Source: Microcoleus sp. EPA2 (lineage in GTDB: Bacteria > Cyanobacteriota > Cyanobacteriia > Cyanobacteriales > Microcoleaceae). Taken from it: a DNA stretch of 64,000 bases. Made by a program: the position numbers and the translations under genes. Positions 27,681 through 36,661 of the stretch are shown one piece after another. The stretch covers positions 44,350 through 108,349 of the forward strand of contig JAHRFD010000013.1 in assembly GCA_020882975.1 (NCBI GenBank), in the 5' to 3' direction. The notes below the pieces were generated by a model. The model made no database searches, was not told the DNA's origin, and saw nothing but the letters and a program-made list of their open reading frames with translations. Numbering within the stretch: the first letter of the stretch is position 1; each line of letters opens with the position of its first letter.

Positions 27681-28922
27681 CTAAAATTCTGCCACAACTT
27701 CCTCTTTCCCTCCCAACAAACCCTGCGCCGCCTCCAACATACTCTCCGCCACATCTTTCAAATCTTCACGACTTGCCAAATAAGTTTTCAAAGCATCCAA
27801 TGGGTCTATACTATTATTAGCATTCAATTCTGGCAACCGCGGCCTTGCTAACTGACTGACTAATTCCGGTTGAATTGTGTAGCTGTGCGCTGCACCCAAA
27901 AGTGCGTGCAATTCTGCATTATCTATTAAATCCAATTGTTCCGATCGCAATTGGTAGATCAATCTCACCACCGCGTCAGTTATCTCTTTCTTCCCAATCG
28001 CTTTCACCAACTCAGTTTGCGGGTTTTCCGCTTCAGCCACATTCACCTTAATAGTCTGAAATTTCCGCACAGGTAAAGCGCAAAATTCCCACTCAGCTTG
28101 GCCCCGTTGCAAATTAACTAGCACAAACCCCTTATCTTCTTTCTCTTCGCTAAAATCAACCCGTTCAATGCTTCCGGGATAAATCACCGGCGGATTGTTA
28201 GAAGCATTCAGATTTTGGTGTTTGTGAACGTGGCCGAGAGCAACGTAATCGAAACACGAACGAGTTAACATGGAGACGGGAATATTAAAGCCTTTTCCCA
28301 CTGCTAAAAAACGCTCTGCACCCAAACTGGCTTTATCTGCCATTAAGTGTGCTAAAAGTACAGTGGGAATGTTTGGATCGAGACGGCGAATTTCTCCTTC
28401 TAGGGCGATCGTCAGTTTTTCGGTTAATAATTGGTTAACATCTCCCACGGAAAGGTTTTCGGTTTCTGATTTTGTCATTAAAGTCGATCGCGTCAACCAA
28501 GGTAATGTTACCACCTGTACCGGGCCGTTGCGGGTTTCGATGCGGTGAGTATCCAGGCGATCGCCTACAATAAACTTAGGTATACCCAAAGTCCGATAAA
28601 TCCCCAAACTCGCCCCACCTTGTCCCTGGGAATGTTGATCGTGATTTCCCACTAGCAAAACCGTCGGAATTTGCGCATCCACCAAGCGGCTAAATTGACG
28701 CGCAAAAGCCTCTTTTACAAACGGTGGTGGCGTGGAATCAGGGAAAGCATCCCCGCCGAATATGACTAAATCTACGGGTTCAGAAATCGCTCTATCCATA
28801 CATTTACTCAGGCTATTTCCGAAGTCTTCCAACCGTGTATTTAAACCTGTTTCGGGATTGACGCGCCCGTGAGAAAAGCCGCTTCCCATGTGGATATCGG
28901 AAAGGTGTAAAATTTTAATCAT
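27681..28922 (-). CDS. SbcD/Mre11-like DNA exonuclease
   Basis: 413 residues of the calcineurin-like phosphoesterase fold, with all five metal motifs: LSDIHMGS (D9, H11), FGGDAF (D58), VGNHDQHS (N93, H94), LLAHLMAD (H192) and ALGHVHKHQ (H231, H233). The C-terminal third is helical, as in SbcD capping regions. Processes DNA ends, usually with an SbcC/Rad50 ATPase. No SbcC is in the window; it is upstream of the PARIS-like pair on the same strand (104 bp), so the AAA ATPase may be chance or partner. Confidence 0.9.
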   Translation of the reverse strand: MIKILHLSDIHMGSGFSHGRVNPETGLNTRLEDFGNSLSKCMDRAISEPVDLVIFGGDAFPDSTPPPFVKEAFARQFSRLVDAQIPTVLLVGNHDQHSQGQGGASLGIYRTLGIPKFIVGDRLDTHRIETRNGPVQVVTLPWLTRSTLMTKSETENLSVGDVNQLLTEKLTIALEGEIRRLDPNIPTVLLAHLMADKASLGAERFLAVGKGFNIPVSMLTRSCFDYVALGHVHKHQNLNASNNPPVIYPGSIERVDFSEEKEDKGFVLVNLQRGQAEWEFCALPVRKFQTIKVNVAEAENPQTELVKAIGKKEITDAVVRLIYQLRSEQLDLIDNAELHALLGAAHSYTIQPELVSQLARPRLPELNANNSIDPLDALKTYLASREDLKDVAESMLEAAQGLLGGKEEVVAEF

Positions 28923-28990
28923 TTTGTTATTGGTGATTGGTTGTTAGCTTAGTCGTGATTGAAAGTGCAACTATCAACTCCATCTTAATT

Positions 28991-29635
28991 TTACACTTTG
29001 TTGGGTTCTAATTCAATACTGCGGCGCTGGGGATTGATCCGTTTTTCCATCGCAAATATTGCCTTACTCTCATCAAACCCGATTTCATGAAACTCTTTAA
29101 ACAAAAACCCAGACTCAATTTTCGCGATCGCAGTTTCCAGCCACTTGTCAAAGGAATCATATTCAATACTTCTAAACGGATAACTCTTGTAGTCAAAACT
29201 GATGATTTGTCCGGGAATACCGCCGAAACAGCCTTCAGTATCCACAACCCGCAGCCACCAACTATCTACTTTCATAAACGGAATCCATGCTTCATTCCAA
29301 TATTCCCCTGGTTTCCATTCGGAGAAATTAACTTTACTCTCCCCATCCCAAAAATCTTTCTCCTTCGCAATACATTGCAAAGGTAAAAGACTCCTACCAT
29401 GCTCGAAAGGAAACAGCCAATTATCCTCTAAACTTTCATAGGCTGAACCATTACAGCAGCGGTAAAAATCGTAGAATGTTTGAGGAAGTTCCCGTTGGTA
29501 ACGATTTTTGAATAATTCGATTTCTGTTTCTGCTACACCGGGATTGAGTAAAGTTAGCGCATCGGGATAGCAATTTTCTAAGGTTTGTGCAAAGGTGCTG
29601 ACGAGAGGAGTTTGGGGCCGCAAGTGGTTGTCCAT
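28991..29635 (-). CDS. SMI1/KNR4 (SUKH) family protein
   Basis: 214 residues with the SUKH fold pattern: GVAETEIELFKNRYQRELPQTFYDFYRCCNG, WIPFMKVDSWWLRVVD and YDSFDKWLETAI. SUKH proteins are often immunity proteins of contact-dependent or polymorphic toxins; in cyanobacteria many stand alone. No toxin is adjacent. It lies 69 bp upstream of the SbcD-like gene and on the same strand. Function by family only. Confidence 0.8.
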   Translation of the reverse strand: MDNHLRPQTPLVSTFAQTLENCYPDALTLLNPGVAETEIELFKNRYQRELPQTFYDFYRCCNGSAYESLEDNWLFPFEHGRSLLPLQCIAKEKDFWDGESKVNFSEWKPGEYWNEAWIPFMKVDSWWLRVVDTEGCFGGIPGQIISFDYKSYPFRSIEYDSFDKWLETAIAKIESGFLFKEFHEIGFDESKAIFAMEKRINPQRRSIELEPNKV

Positions 29636-29732
29636 ATAAGCTCATCGGCATTTAAGTTACATGATACAAATTATAGCAAAATCTCCAAAACCAGGTTGCT
29701 GTGAAAACTCCAAAATTCTCAACTAAGGGCGG

Positions 29733-31427
29733 TTATTTGATGCGCTCTTTTATGTATTCTGCGATGGCTGGTTGCAGTTGGAAGAGGGTGCGATCGCCCT
29801 TTTGGACTTTTTCGATTAACAACCTCCGCCTCAAGGATTCCACGGCTTTGAGGAATTCTGACGGCGATAATTCGAGCAGGGCTGACTTTTTGGAGATTTC
29901 GACTGGTTTGTTTTGATTGGCCAACCAGGACATTACTTGTTTTTCCGTCTCTGACAATCGCTGAAAATGTTGATGCAATAAATATTCTAAATCTCCTAAA
30001 ACTAAGCTATCATAGGATAAGAAATCAGAAATTTTGCCGCTAAATAAGTCTTGAATTCCAGCAGCTACTATATTTAACCACAAGGGATTGCCTTGGTAAA
30101 GCTCAATCAATTCTAACCAGTTTTCTGATTCGGCTAAGCCTTTTTCTGTGAAGATTTCTCGCGCTGCTTCGCCTAAGCCATTGAGTTGCAATGTTTGACA
30201 ATTTTTCGGGTGGCTTTCTAAGGCTGCAATTTCTCTGGGCTTTTCCCAACTGAGCAAGATTATGCAACTGTTGTGGGATGATTCTGCTATTTGTTTGAAG
30301 AATGCGCCGTAGTTTTCATAGCCCGGTTGGTAGTTTCCTGCGAGTTGTTGGCTGCTGAAGATTGTTTGGACGTCATCGAGGATGATGAGACAGCGGTGCG
30401 ATCGCAAATGGTGGATTACCCCCCCCAGCCCCCCCTTGCTAAGGGGGGGAGAAAGAGGTTGAGTCTCTTCGCCCCTGTAGTCTATTACCCCCCCCAGCCC
30501 CCCCTTGCTAAGGGGGGGAGACGGAGACGGAGGCTTAATCTCTTCGCCCCTGTAGTCTATTACCCCCCCCAGCCCCCCCTTGCTAAGGGGGGGAGAAGGA
30601 GACGGAGGCTTAATCTCTTCGCCCCTGTAGTCTATTACCCCCCCCAGCCCCCCCTTGCTAAGGGGGGGAGAAGGAGACAGAGGTTGAATCTCTTCGCCAC
30701 CCCTGGGAGAAGCAGGCTGAATCTCTTCGCCCCCCCTTGATAAGGGGGGGTTGGGGGGGTTAGTTTCTTGCTGCTGTGATAGGAATTGAATTATGTAGGT
30801 TTGGAGTGTTTGAAGAGGTGGCGCGTCGCGGAGACTTCGCCAGATGATGCAGTCGAATTCCTGTTGAATTTGTGGGATTAGTTGGAGTGTCAGGGCGGTT
30901 TTGCCAATACCGGATAAGCCGAGGATGGTGATGAGGCGGGTGCGGCTTGAAATCCAGTTTTCGAGGGTGGTGAGTTCGGATGTGCGATCGCAAAATGTGG
31001 AGATTTCTGGTGCGTCGCCTAAGTCGATGCGGGGCTGTTTTGCTGTTGGTTCGGGGTTTTTTGGTGTTTTGGGCGATGATCGCACTTTTTCAGGACAAAT
31101 ATTAAGCTTATTATTAACTGTTATACTCTCGCCTGTTATATTTTCAACAATTGCTGATTGATAATTATAAACTATACCCTTTTCTAATACAGCCCTAAAA
31201 TTGTTTTTAGTAATATCTTTTTTCAATGCCTTAGAAAGTGTTTTCCAAAGGTCCGATCCGACATTTCTGACATGACTTGGACTTGAGTAAAGTTCTTGAG
31301 CAATTTGCGTGTAAGTTGCGTCTTCTAATGTCCCCCGCAGAATAGCATCTTGCACGTAATCTAAATGCTTTCCCGTCTTAGCAAAAATTAGCTGATCTGC
31401 CAGTGTCAAGACTTCTGCAATATCCAT
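29733..31427 (-). CDS. NB-ARC ATPase with vMAP-type N-terminal HTH domain
   Basis: 564 residues. The N-terminal 90 residues (VLTLADQLIFAKTGKHLDYVQ to YTQIAQELYSSPSHVRN) match the HTH domain found on vWA-MoxR-associated and NB-ARC proteins of cyanobacteria. An NB-ARC STAND ATPase follows: Walker A GLSGIGKT (170-177), Walker B CLIILDD (346-352) and a C-terminal winged-helix portion. Between the two Walker motifs, residues about 222-340 are an insertion of five PPLS(K/R)GG-containing repeats encoded by palindromic DNA, in-frame. No effector domain is evident. STAND ATPases act as switchable sensors of infection or signalling. Confidence 0.85.
   Translation of the reverse strand: MDIAEVLTLADQLIFAKTGKHLDYVQDAILRGTLEDATYTQIAQELYSSPSHVRNVGSDLWKTLSKALKKDITKNNFRAVLEKGIVYNYQSAIVENITGESITVNNKLNICPEKVRSSPKTPKNPEPTAKQPRIDLGDAPEISTFCDRTSELTTLENWISSRTRLITILGLSGIGKTALTLQLIPQIQQEFDCIIWRSLRDAPPLQTLQTYIIQFLSQQQETNPPNPPLSRGGEEIQPASPRGGEEIQPLSPSPPLSKGGLGGVIDYRGEEIKPPSPSPPLSKGGLGGVIDYRGEEIKPPSPSPPLSKGGLGGVIDYRGEETQPLSPPLSKGGLGGVIHHLRSHRCLIILDDVQTIFSSQQLAGNYQPGYENYGAFFKQIAESSHNSCIILLSWEKPREIAALESHPKNCQTLQLNGLGEAAREIFTEKGLAESENWLELIELYQGNPLWLNIVAAGIQDLFSGKISDFLSYDSLVLGDLEYLLHQHFQRLSETEKQVMSWLANQNKPVEISKKSALLELSPSEFLKAVESLRRRLLIEKVQKGDRTLFQLQPAIAEYIKERIK
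30415..30760. repeat. In-frame palindromic repeat expansion inside the NB-ARC gene
   Basis: Four full units with the CCCCCCTTGCTAAGGGGGGG palindrome; its TTGCTAAG centres begin at 30436, 30505, 30580 and 30655, so the spacings are 69, 75 and 75 bp, all multiples of three. A fifth, variant palindrome (TTGATAAG) follows near 30737. The reading frame of the host gene is kept through all of them. Confidence 0.92.
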
Positions 31428-31582
31428 ACATTAGGGAAAAGCTGGAGTTTACGCCATTCATTATACCTAACATTTCGTACAATTGTGACATTTTTGATTT
31501 TGTCATCTGTTCAAAGTCAGGACTTTTCCTACACAGCTCATCCTTTATATTAATTCATTAAGGTGTTGAGAGGATATTTTAT

Positions 31583-32095
31583 ATGAAACGAGTGCGGTGG
31601 CTCAGCGGTTTGTTCCTCGCTGGGATGTTATGTGTGATGTTGGGGACGGTTGGCGCACAAGTGGCTCAGGCCCAGCGCCCGATCCATATACTAGACCTGC
31701 AATGTGTTGTTACAAGTGGCAATACCAATTTTTTGTACAGGGAACCTACAGACATTTCCATAGGCAGACAACTACACACCAGTATTATGAGGGTACAGCA
31801 GTTAGGTTTGACCTGTAGACTTCCAGGTGGTCGCGCTTCTCTGCGATTGGAGTATGGAGTTAGCGATCAGAGTGGGATTTCACCGCCCAAAATAGAGGTT
31901 TATGTAGATGGAAATCAAGTAGCTTCTCAGGTGGGTAAGCCTGGGAGAATCAATACAATGTTTGCAGATATTAGTAATGGTAAAAGTTTAGCTCTTGATA
32001 TCTCTTGTTCCACAGCAAAAAATTGCAACCAAGGTTATTATCACTTTTTCAAATTTAATCTTGAGCCGGGGGCAAGCTCTCCAGGGGGTCGATAA
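31583..32095 (+). CDS. Secreted protein, unknown (Sec signal)
   Basis: 170 residues. A clear Sec signal peptide (basic start MKRVRW, hydrophobic core, AQVAQA cleavage region near residue 30). The mature part has four cysteines (LQCVV, LTCRL, DISCSTAKNC), suited to disulfides, and a beta-rich pattern; no catalytic motif. GAGAGGA precedes the ATG. It is 3 bp upstream of the Tat-signal gene and so co-transcribed with it. Family not recognised. Confidence 0.75.
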   Translation: MKRVRWLSGLFLAGMLCVMLGTVGAQVAQAQRPIHILDLQCVVTSGNTNFLYREPTDISIGRQLHTSIMRVQQLGLTCRLPGGRASLRLEYGVSDQSGISPPKIEVYVDGNQVASQVGKPGRINTMFADISNGKSLALDISCSTAKNCNQGYYHFFKFNLEPGASSPGGR

Positions 32096-32098
32096 ATT

Positions 32099-32878
32099 AT
32101 GAGTATTAGCCGCCGTCAATTTAATCGGATCGTCATCTGGGGTGGCGCTTCTTTTGCCGCTTCCGCCACATCCGGCATCTTTTTCCCCAAACCTGCTGAG
32201 GCTTATTCCCTAGAATTTCCGATTAGTGCCTTATCAGCCGATCGCGTTTTTAACGGTATTCAAAAATATTGTGCAGCCGAACCCATCCCCGGCGTTCTCT
32301 CACCAATTTTACAAGGTAATAGTAATGTTAGCAGTAAAATAGAGGTAGCCGCAGCCAACCGGATTCGCACCGCAGACAAAGAATTTGTCAGCCGCAATTT
32401 TACTAGCAAAAGAACCGAATTAGCCATGACTGGCAGTGGTGTTGAGGGGAATAGCACTATCAGTAGTTTGTGGGGCAGACAAAGACAGGAGAACGTCGGT
32501 CCGAATGTTGGCTTTGGCTTCGTACAAAAGTGGCAAGATCAATATAGCGATGCCAAAATTTCTGGGCCGACAATGTGCGCTATTCATAACGCTCAAAAAG
32601 TCTTAGCCGATCAAAGATTAACACCTCCAGAAATCGCAGCTTCGGTATTGCCAACTAGAGCGAGAATAGATGATACAACAGCTTGGGGAGGGGATGCGGA
32701 TGCGTCTGCTGGGAGGAATCCGGGTGCTGTTTTTGCTCAATACGATACAGCCGCGGGGACGGTGACATCTCGCTACGATTTAGTTGAACCGGGGCCGAGA
32801 GGTTTTGGGCGGGTTCAGTATACTATTGAAGCGGAAAATCAGCCTCGGCGGGTGATTTTGGTGACGGTGAGATTTTAG
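32099..32878 (+). CDS. Tat-exported protein, unknown
   Basis: 259 residues with a twin-arginine signal (SRRQFNRIVIWGGASFAAS, cleavage near AEA at about residue 36). Tat export implies folding or cofactor loading before export. The mature part contains KYCAAEPIP and GPTMCAIHNAQ cysteines that could be ligands or form a disulfide, and ends in a beta-rich ARIDDTTAWGG to RRVILVTVRF segment. It is the second gene of the pair with the Sec-signal protein. No family recognised; both might build an extracytoplasmic complex. Confidence 0.72.
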   Translation: MSISRRQFNRIVIWGGASFAASATSGIFFPKPAEAYSLEFPISALSADRVFNGIQKYCAAEPIPGVLSPILQGNSNVSSKIEVAAANRIRTADKEFVSRNFTSKRTELAMTGSGVEGNSTISSLWGRQRQENVGPNVGFGFVQKWQDQYSDAKISGPTMCAIHNAQKVLADQRLTPPEIAASVLPTRARIDDTTAWGGDADASAGRNPGAVFAQYDTAAGTVTSRYDLVEPGPRGFGRVQYTIEAENQPRRVILVTVRF

Positions 32879-32986
32879 GGGAAATCAGCATCAAGACGAT
32901 CGATATTACGACGTTCTGTAGATACTGTATTGACAGGTAAAGACAGTATCTACAGAATGTATGAATTTTTACATTTTTCTTTCAGT

Positions 32987-35900
32987 TTATTCCAGCAATT
33001 CTACAGTGCCAAGATATCCATCTACTCGCACTTTTTGACCGTCTCGGAAGCGAGTTGTAGCTTCTGGAATATTCATAACTGCGGGAATTTTATACTCGCG
33101 AGCGATAATTGCTCCGTGAGATAGTTGGCCGCCTACTTCGGCGATAATTGCTGTTGCTCCTAATAGTAGGGGTGCCCAACCTGCATCGGTGTAGGGGACT
33201 ACTACGATCGCATTTTCTCCTAAATCTGTAGTCACAGTGCGACAAATCTTGACGAAGCCTTCGACACGGCCGATACTTGCGGGAATTCCCTGGATGATTT
33301 TAGTTGTGGAGGTGGCTGGTGTTCTTGTCTTTTCCTGAGAATTAGGCAGTAGATTACCGTATACTACAGGAGGAATCGGGCGGAGGCGATCGACTTTTAA
33401 CTGTGCGCGCCTTTGGCTAATCGTATCCTGAAACGAAACACCATCGCCACTGCGTATCCACTGCTGAATCTCCCCAAATTCCAAATAAAAGATATCCCCA
33501 GCTTCCTGAAATACACCCATGGCTAAGCCCCCAGCTTCTATCGCCAAAAAAGTCCAGCGCAAATGAGCCAACAACCGGGCGTAGACTTGGCTAATTTCAT
33601 TTTTGACTGTAGCTCTTTCCTGACATTTATCTAATCGCCATTTCTGCCAAAAAGTCAACCCTAATTTTTGTTTGGCATCTAAATTAGTTACCACCGATTT
33701 TTGTGCCATAGTTAGGAGCAACTTCTGGTAAGCTTCCGGTTGTTCGGACCAAGTAGCAACAGCAATATCCGTACCCACTTCGCTCAAATATCCGTAAGTA
33801 TCAAGCCAGTGGGCAAATTCCGCTTGTAAAGCAGAACTTGCAGCAAATATCTCGGCTAATTTTGCGGTTGAAATCGTTTCATCCGATTGCGAAATCGCAG
33901 CTTGTCGCAACTTTTGGGCTAACTGCTGCAAAGCTCTTACCGATGCAATTTCCGGTGCATTATCATTGTCTAACCATTCATCGGGAACCCGAAAAATTGC
34001 TTTACGAATTGCCAGCCCGATCGGACCTAATATATTGTAGTAAGTAATCGGTTTTAGCCATTCCTGAATTTGCTCGGTTCTCTCCAACAATCCCATTAAA
34101 TCTTCGGCATTGTACCCTCTTCTTTCCCCCGTTGGGGGGGGTACGGGCAGGGCTGTTTCATTCTCTTGTAGGGGCGGTGCCCCCGTGCCCGCCCCCATCT
34201 CACCAGTGGACGAAGAGGGTAGGCACGCACCATCCCCTACCCCTACAAAACGATGATTTATCTGAGAATGAAACAGCCCTGGGTTGACTTGGGGTAGCGG
34301 GGGGTTGACTTCTGACTTCTGTAATTTTTGAATTGCAGGTAGGAAAATAGTAGTACGATCGCCCTTAAATTTTCCATTGAGCGCCCTCTCTCGCTGCACC
34401 AAACGCCACAAACCGGGCAAAGATGGCAAAATCTTCCCCAAAGGTGGCTTACCCATTTTTTGCCCTCTCAGCAAAAATTCCAAACCCTGCTCCGGTAATC
34501 CCATCATCCGAAAAATTTCGCCCAACAAAGTAGCATTAAAATAAGCATGAGAACCCAGCAAAGTGGCAGTTTCATTAAAGTTTAAATTAGCAGCGCGATC
34601 GCCTAAAACCACCTGAAAAATTTCTCCCCAAACTCCACAAGTCAGCGGGCGATTAATCGACCAAGTTAGCGGACGAATTGCACCGGGAATCACTTCGGCG
34701 GCAATAGTTCGCGTCCAGAATGGCTGCAAATTAGTAATCGGGCGGCTTTGTAAAATCCAAATTTGCTCACCATCCCAACTCCACTCAATATCCTGCGGTA
34801 TGCCGTGAAAAAATGCTTCGATTGCTTGCGCTTGTTTTACCAATTCTGCTACCATTGACTTAGCAATAACAGAATTATGTTCAACTTTAATTAAACTTGC
34901 TTCTAGTGACTCAGATGTACTAAAATCAATTTCTAAATGAACCGGAGTAATTTGTCCGCCAACAACAGATTCTGCTCCTCCTGGTAAAGCTTCAATAATT
35001 ACCTGAGAACCACCATCTAAAGGATTGCGACTGAACATTACTCCCGCAACTTGACCGTCAATATAAGGCTGAATTAAAACAGCCATTTGGGTATCAGGCA
35101 ATTGTCGCTGGCGGCGGTAAGCCACTGCTTCGGAAGTCCAATAAGACTGGCGACAACGATTAATGGCATCGATTAATTCTGTTTCAGTTGAAACAGGCCC
35201 AATCGTTTCATATTGTCCCGCCGCGGAACTAATATCGCCGTCTTCTCCTACAGCAGAAGAGCGCACAATGATTCGATTTTGGATTTGGGATTTTAGATTT
35301 TCGATTAAAGTATTAGGGATTGACAAATTTTCACTGTTTTCTAAATTCCCGATTCCCGATGAATGTAATAATATCCAACCGGGAGGTACATTAAATTTGG
35401 CTCGTTTCAGTAGAGACAATTTGGCGGCTTTATCGCCACAGACTTTCGCATCTAATGAGTTATCCAGAGAAAGCAATTTTTCCGATTTAGATAAGGCCAT
35501 ATCATCACCCTGACGCAGACTAATTGTGAACAGTAAACAGGCTAATCCTGCCGCTGCTAAAAATTCTGTGGTATTTTGTCGCCATAGCCAAAGCCAGATT
35601 GGGGTGCACAGACATCCGCAACGGGAAGCAAACAGCCGCGCTCGATCGCCCTTACCCCACACAACCTCAGCCAAACGCCACACCAGCAACCCAAAAATGC
35701 CCGCTGTGATAGCCACCGCTGGGGAAAATGCGAAAATACCCCAAACAGCGTTGGTGACTCCTCCTCCACGGGCGATCGCATATCTGCCCACCACTAGAGG
35801 AATTAACAGGGTAAGGCCGAGTCCAGGTGCATGGGGGAACCAAAATTTAGCAGCCAAAACTGGTATCACACCTCTGGCAATTTCCGCCAACACCGCAGCA

Positions 35901-36094
35901 ATTCCCGCTGCTTTCCCCCCGTGAATGAACGCCGCTGACACGCCCATATTGCCGGTACCCAATACCCTCAAATCTTTGCCCGCAAAGACTCTCACCGCCC
36001 AACCCGTTAGTGGTAAAGCACCGATCGCGAAACTGGCGACTAATAAAAATGCGATCGACAACAGCATAATCAAATTAGCTCCAATTTCCAACAT
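32987..36094 (-). CDS. Fusion of PlsY-like acyltransferase domain and PEP-synthase-like protein
   Basis: 1035 residues. Residues about 10-205 are a multi-helix membrane domain resembling PlsY (GKDLRVLGTGNMGVSAAFIHGG replaces the PlsY GSGNxGATN motif), which acylates glycerol-3-phosphate from acyl-phosphate. From residue about 215 a pyruvate-phosphate-dikinase ATP-grasp domain follows (DKAAKLSLLKRA, IIVRSSAVGEDGD, VMFSRNPLDGG, WILQSRPI), and the C-terminus is a PEP-utiliser swivelling domain with phosphohistidine in GGQLSHGAII. No PEP-binding TIM barrel is evident. A palindromic element lies in-frame at 34148-34281. Such fusions are known among cyanobacteria; the combined reaction is unclear. 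Confidence 0.82.
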   Translation of the reverse strand: MLEIGANLIMLLSIAFLLVASFAIGALPLTGWAVRVFAGKDLRVLGTGNMGVSAAFIHGGKAAGIAAVLAEIARGVIPVLAAKFWFPHAPGLGLTLLIPLVVGRYAIARGGGVTNAVWGIFAFSPAVAITAGIFGLLVWRLAEVVWGKGDRARLFASRCGCLCTPIWLWLWRQNTTEFLAAAGLACLLFTISLRQGDDMALSKSEKLLSLDNSLDAKVCGDKAAKLSLLKRAKFNVPPGWILLHSSGIGNLENSENLSIPNTLIENLKSQIQNRIIVRSSAVGEDGDISSAAGQYETIGPVSTETELIDAINRCRQSYWTSEAVAYRRQRQLPDTQMAVLIQPYIDGQVAGVMFSRNPLDGGSQVIIEALPGGAESVVGGQITPVHLEIDFSTSESLEASLIKVEHNSVIAKSMVAELVKQAQAIEAFFHGIPQDIEWSWDGEQIWILQSRPITNLQPFWTRTIAAEVIPGAIRPLTWSINRPLTCGVWGEIFQVVLGDRAANLNFNETATLLGSHAYFNATLLGEIFRMMGLPEQGLEFLLRGQKMGKPPLGKILPSLPGLWRLVQRERALNGKFKGDRTTIFLPAIQKLQKSEVNPPLPQVNPGLFHSQINHRFVGVGDGACLPSSSTGEMGAGTGAPPLQENETALPVPPPTGERRGYNAEDLMGLLERTEQIQEWLKPITYYNILGPIGLAIRKAIFRVPDEWLDNDNAPEIASVRALQQLAQKLRQAAISQSDETISTAKLAEIFAASSALQAEFAHWLDTYGYLSEVGTDIAVATWSEQPEAYQKLLLTMAQKSVVTNLDAKQKLGLTFWQKWRLDKCQERATVKNEISQVYARLLAHLRWTFLAIEAGGLAMGVFQEAGDIFYLEFGEIQQWIRSGDGVSFQDTISQRRAQLKVDRLRPIPPVVYGNLLPNSQEKTRTPATSTTKIIQGIPASIGRVEGFVKICRTVTTDLGENAIVVVPYTDAGWAPLLLGATAIIAEVGGQLSHGAIIAREYKIPAVMNIPEATTRFRDGQKVRVDGYLGTVELLE
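34148..34281. repeat. Palindromic element inside the PlsY/PEP-synthase fusion gene
   Basis: 134 bp with perfect 18-bp terminal inverted repeats (CAGGGCTGTTTCATTCTC at 34148-34165 and its complement at 34264-34281). It is translated in-frame as a Gly/Pro/Ser-rich linker containing GTGAPPLQENETALPVPPPT. Behaves as a non-autonomous insertion tolerated by the host protein. Confidence 0.85.
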
Positions 36095-36259
36095 TTCAAC
36101 ATTATCACCGAAACCAAAGCAGTCCGGCGTCCCGGATTCAGCCGTGGGAATAATTCTCCCATCTCAACTTCAACACTTTTTCTGTCTTGAGATACATTGA
36201 TTTAGGGCGCTTAGCAGATAAGATACTAGATAAGTAGAGTAAATAAGGATTTGCACAAA

Positions 36260-36454
36260 ATGGTAGATAGCAACCTAATGATTCCCCTCGCAGTTCTTGG
36301 TGTTGGATTTGTGGCTGCGGTTAGTATTGGCTCCATTGCTTGGTACAACTCCAAGCGCCCCCCCGGTTGGGAATCCAAAGAACGACCTGATTTTGTGCCC
36401 AAAGTTGATAAAGATGATTTGATAGCAGATGTTTCTGACTCACAAGGTCGATAA
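36260..36454 (+). CDS. Psb35-like small photosystem II protein
   Basis: 64 residues from the ATG at 36260 (AAGGA 10 bases upstream; an in-frame TTG at 36251 is less likely). One membrane helix (IPLAVLGVGFVAAVSIGSIAW) followed by WYNSKRPPGWE and an acidic tail DFVPKVDKDD. The pattern agrees with the cyanobacterial Psb35 family, which stabilises CP47 and assembly intermediates of photosystem II. Highly plausible in a photosynthetic genome; assignment rests on memory of the family, not on search. A hairpin terminator follows at 36530. Confidence 0.6.
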   Translation: MVDSNLMIPLAVLGVGFVAAVSIGSIAWYNSKRPPGWESKERPDFVPKVDKDDLIADVSDSQGR

Positions 36455-36529
36455 CACAAACTTGTTTTAGCTCTGAAAAAGCTTTGAGAAAAAATAGGAA
36501 TTGCTCCTGGCATATCTATATCACTTTAA

Positions 36530-36558
36530 AGCCCCGACTTCTTGAAGAAATCGGGGCT
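36530..36558. terminator. Hairpin terminator after the Psb35-like gene
   Basis: AGCCCCGA / TCGGGGCT stem (8 bp plus an inner TTCT/AGAA stem), followed 12 bases later by ATTTTT. Same family as the hairpins at 9456 and 37426 (core CCCGACTT). Confidence 0.7.
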
Positions 36559-36661
36559 CTGGCTATGCTATTTTTAAGAGGGCTTAATAAATATCAATAA
36601 AGGGAGCGATCGCCACGCGAACCCTTGCTCCCCTTGATTGATATTAATTTGTCTCCGTACC

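Noticed and set aside
30291..30740. 149-residue plus-strand frame opposite the NB-ARC gene
   Set aside because: Its body is the antisense of the C-rich palindromes, so it is only a shadow.
35526..35924. 132-residue plus-strand frame
   Set aside because: Antisense to the PlsY-like domain; no start signal or family.
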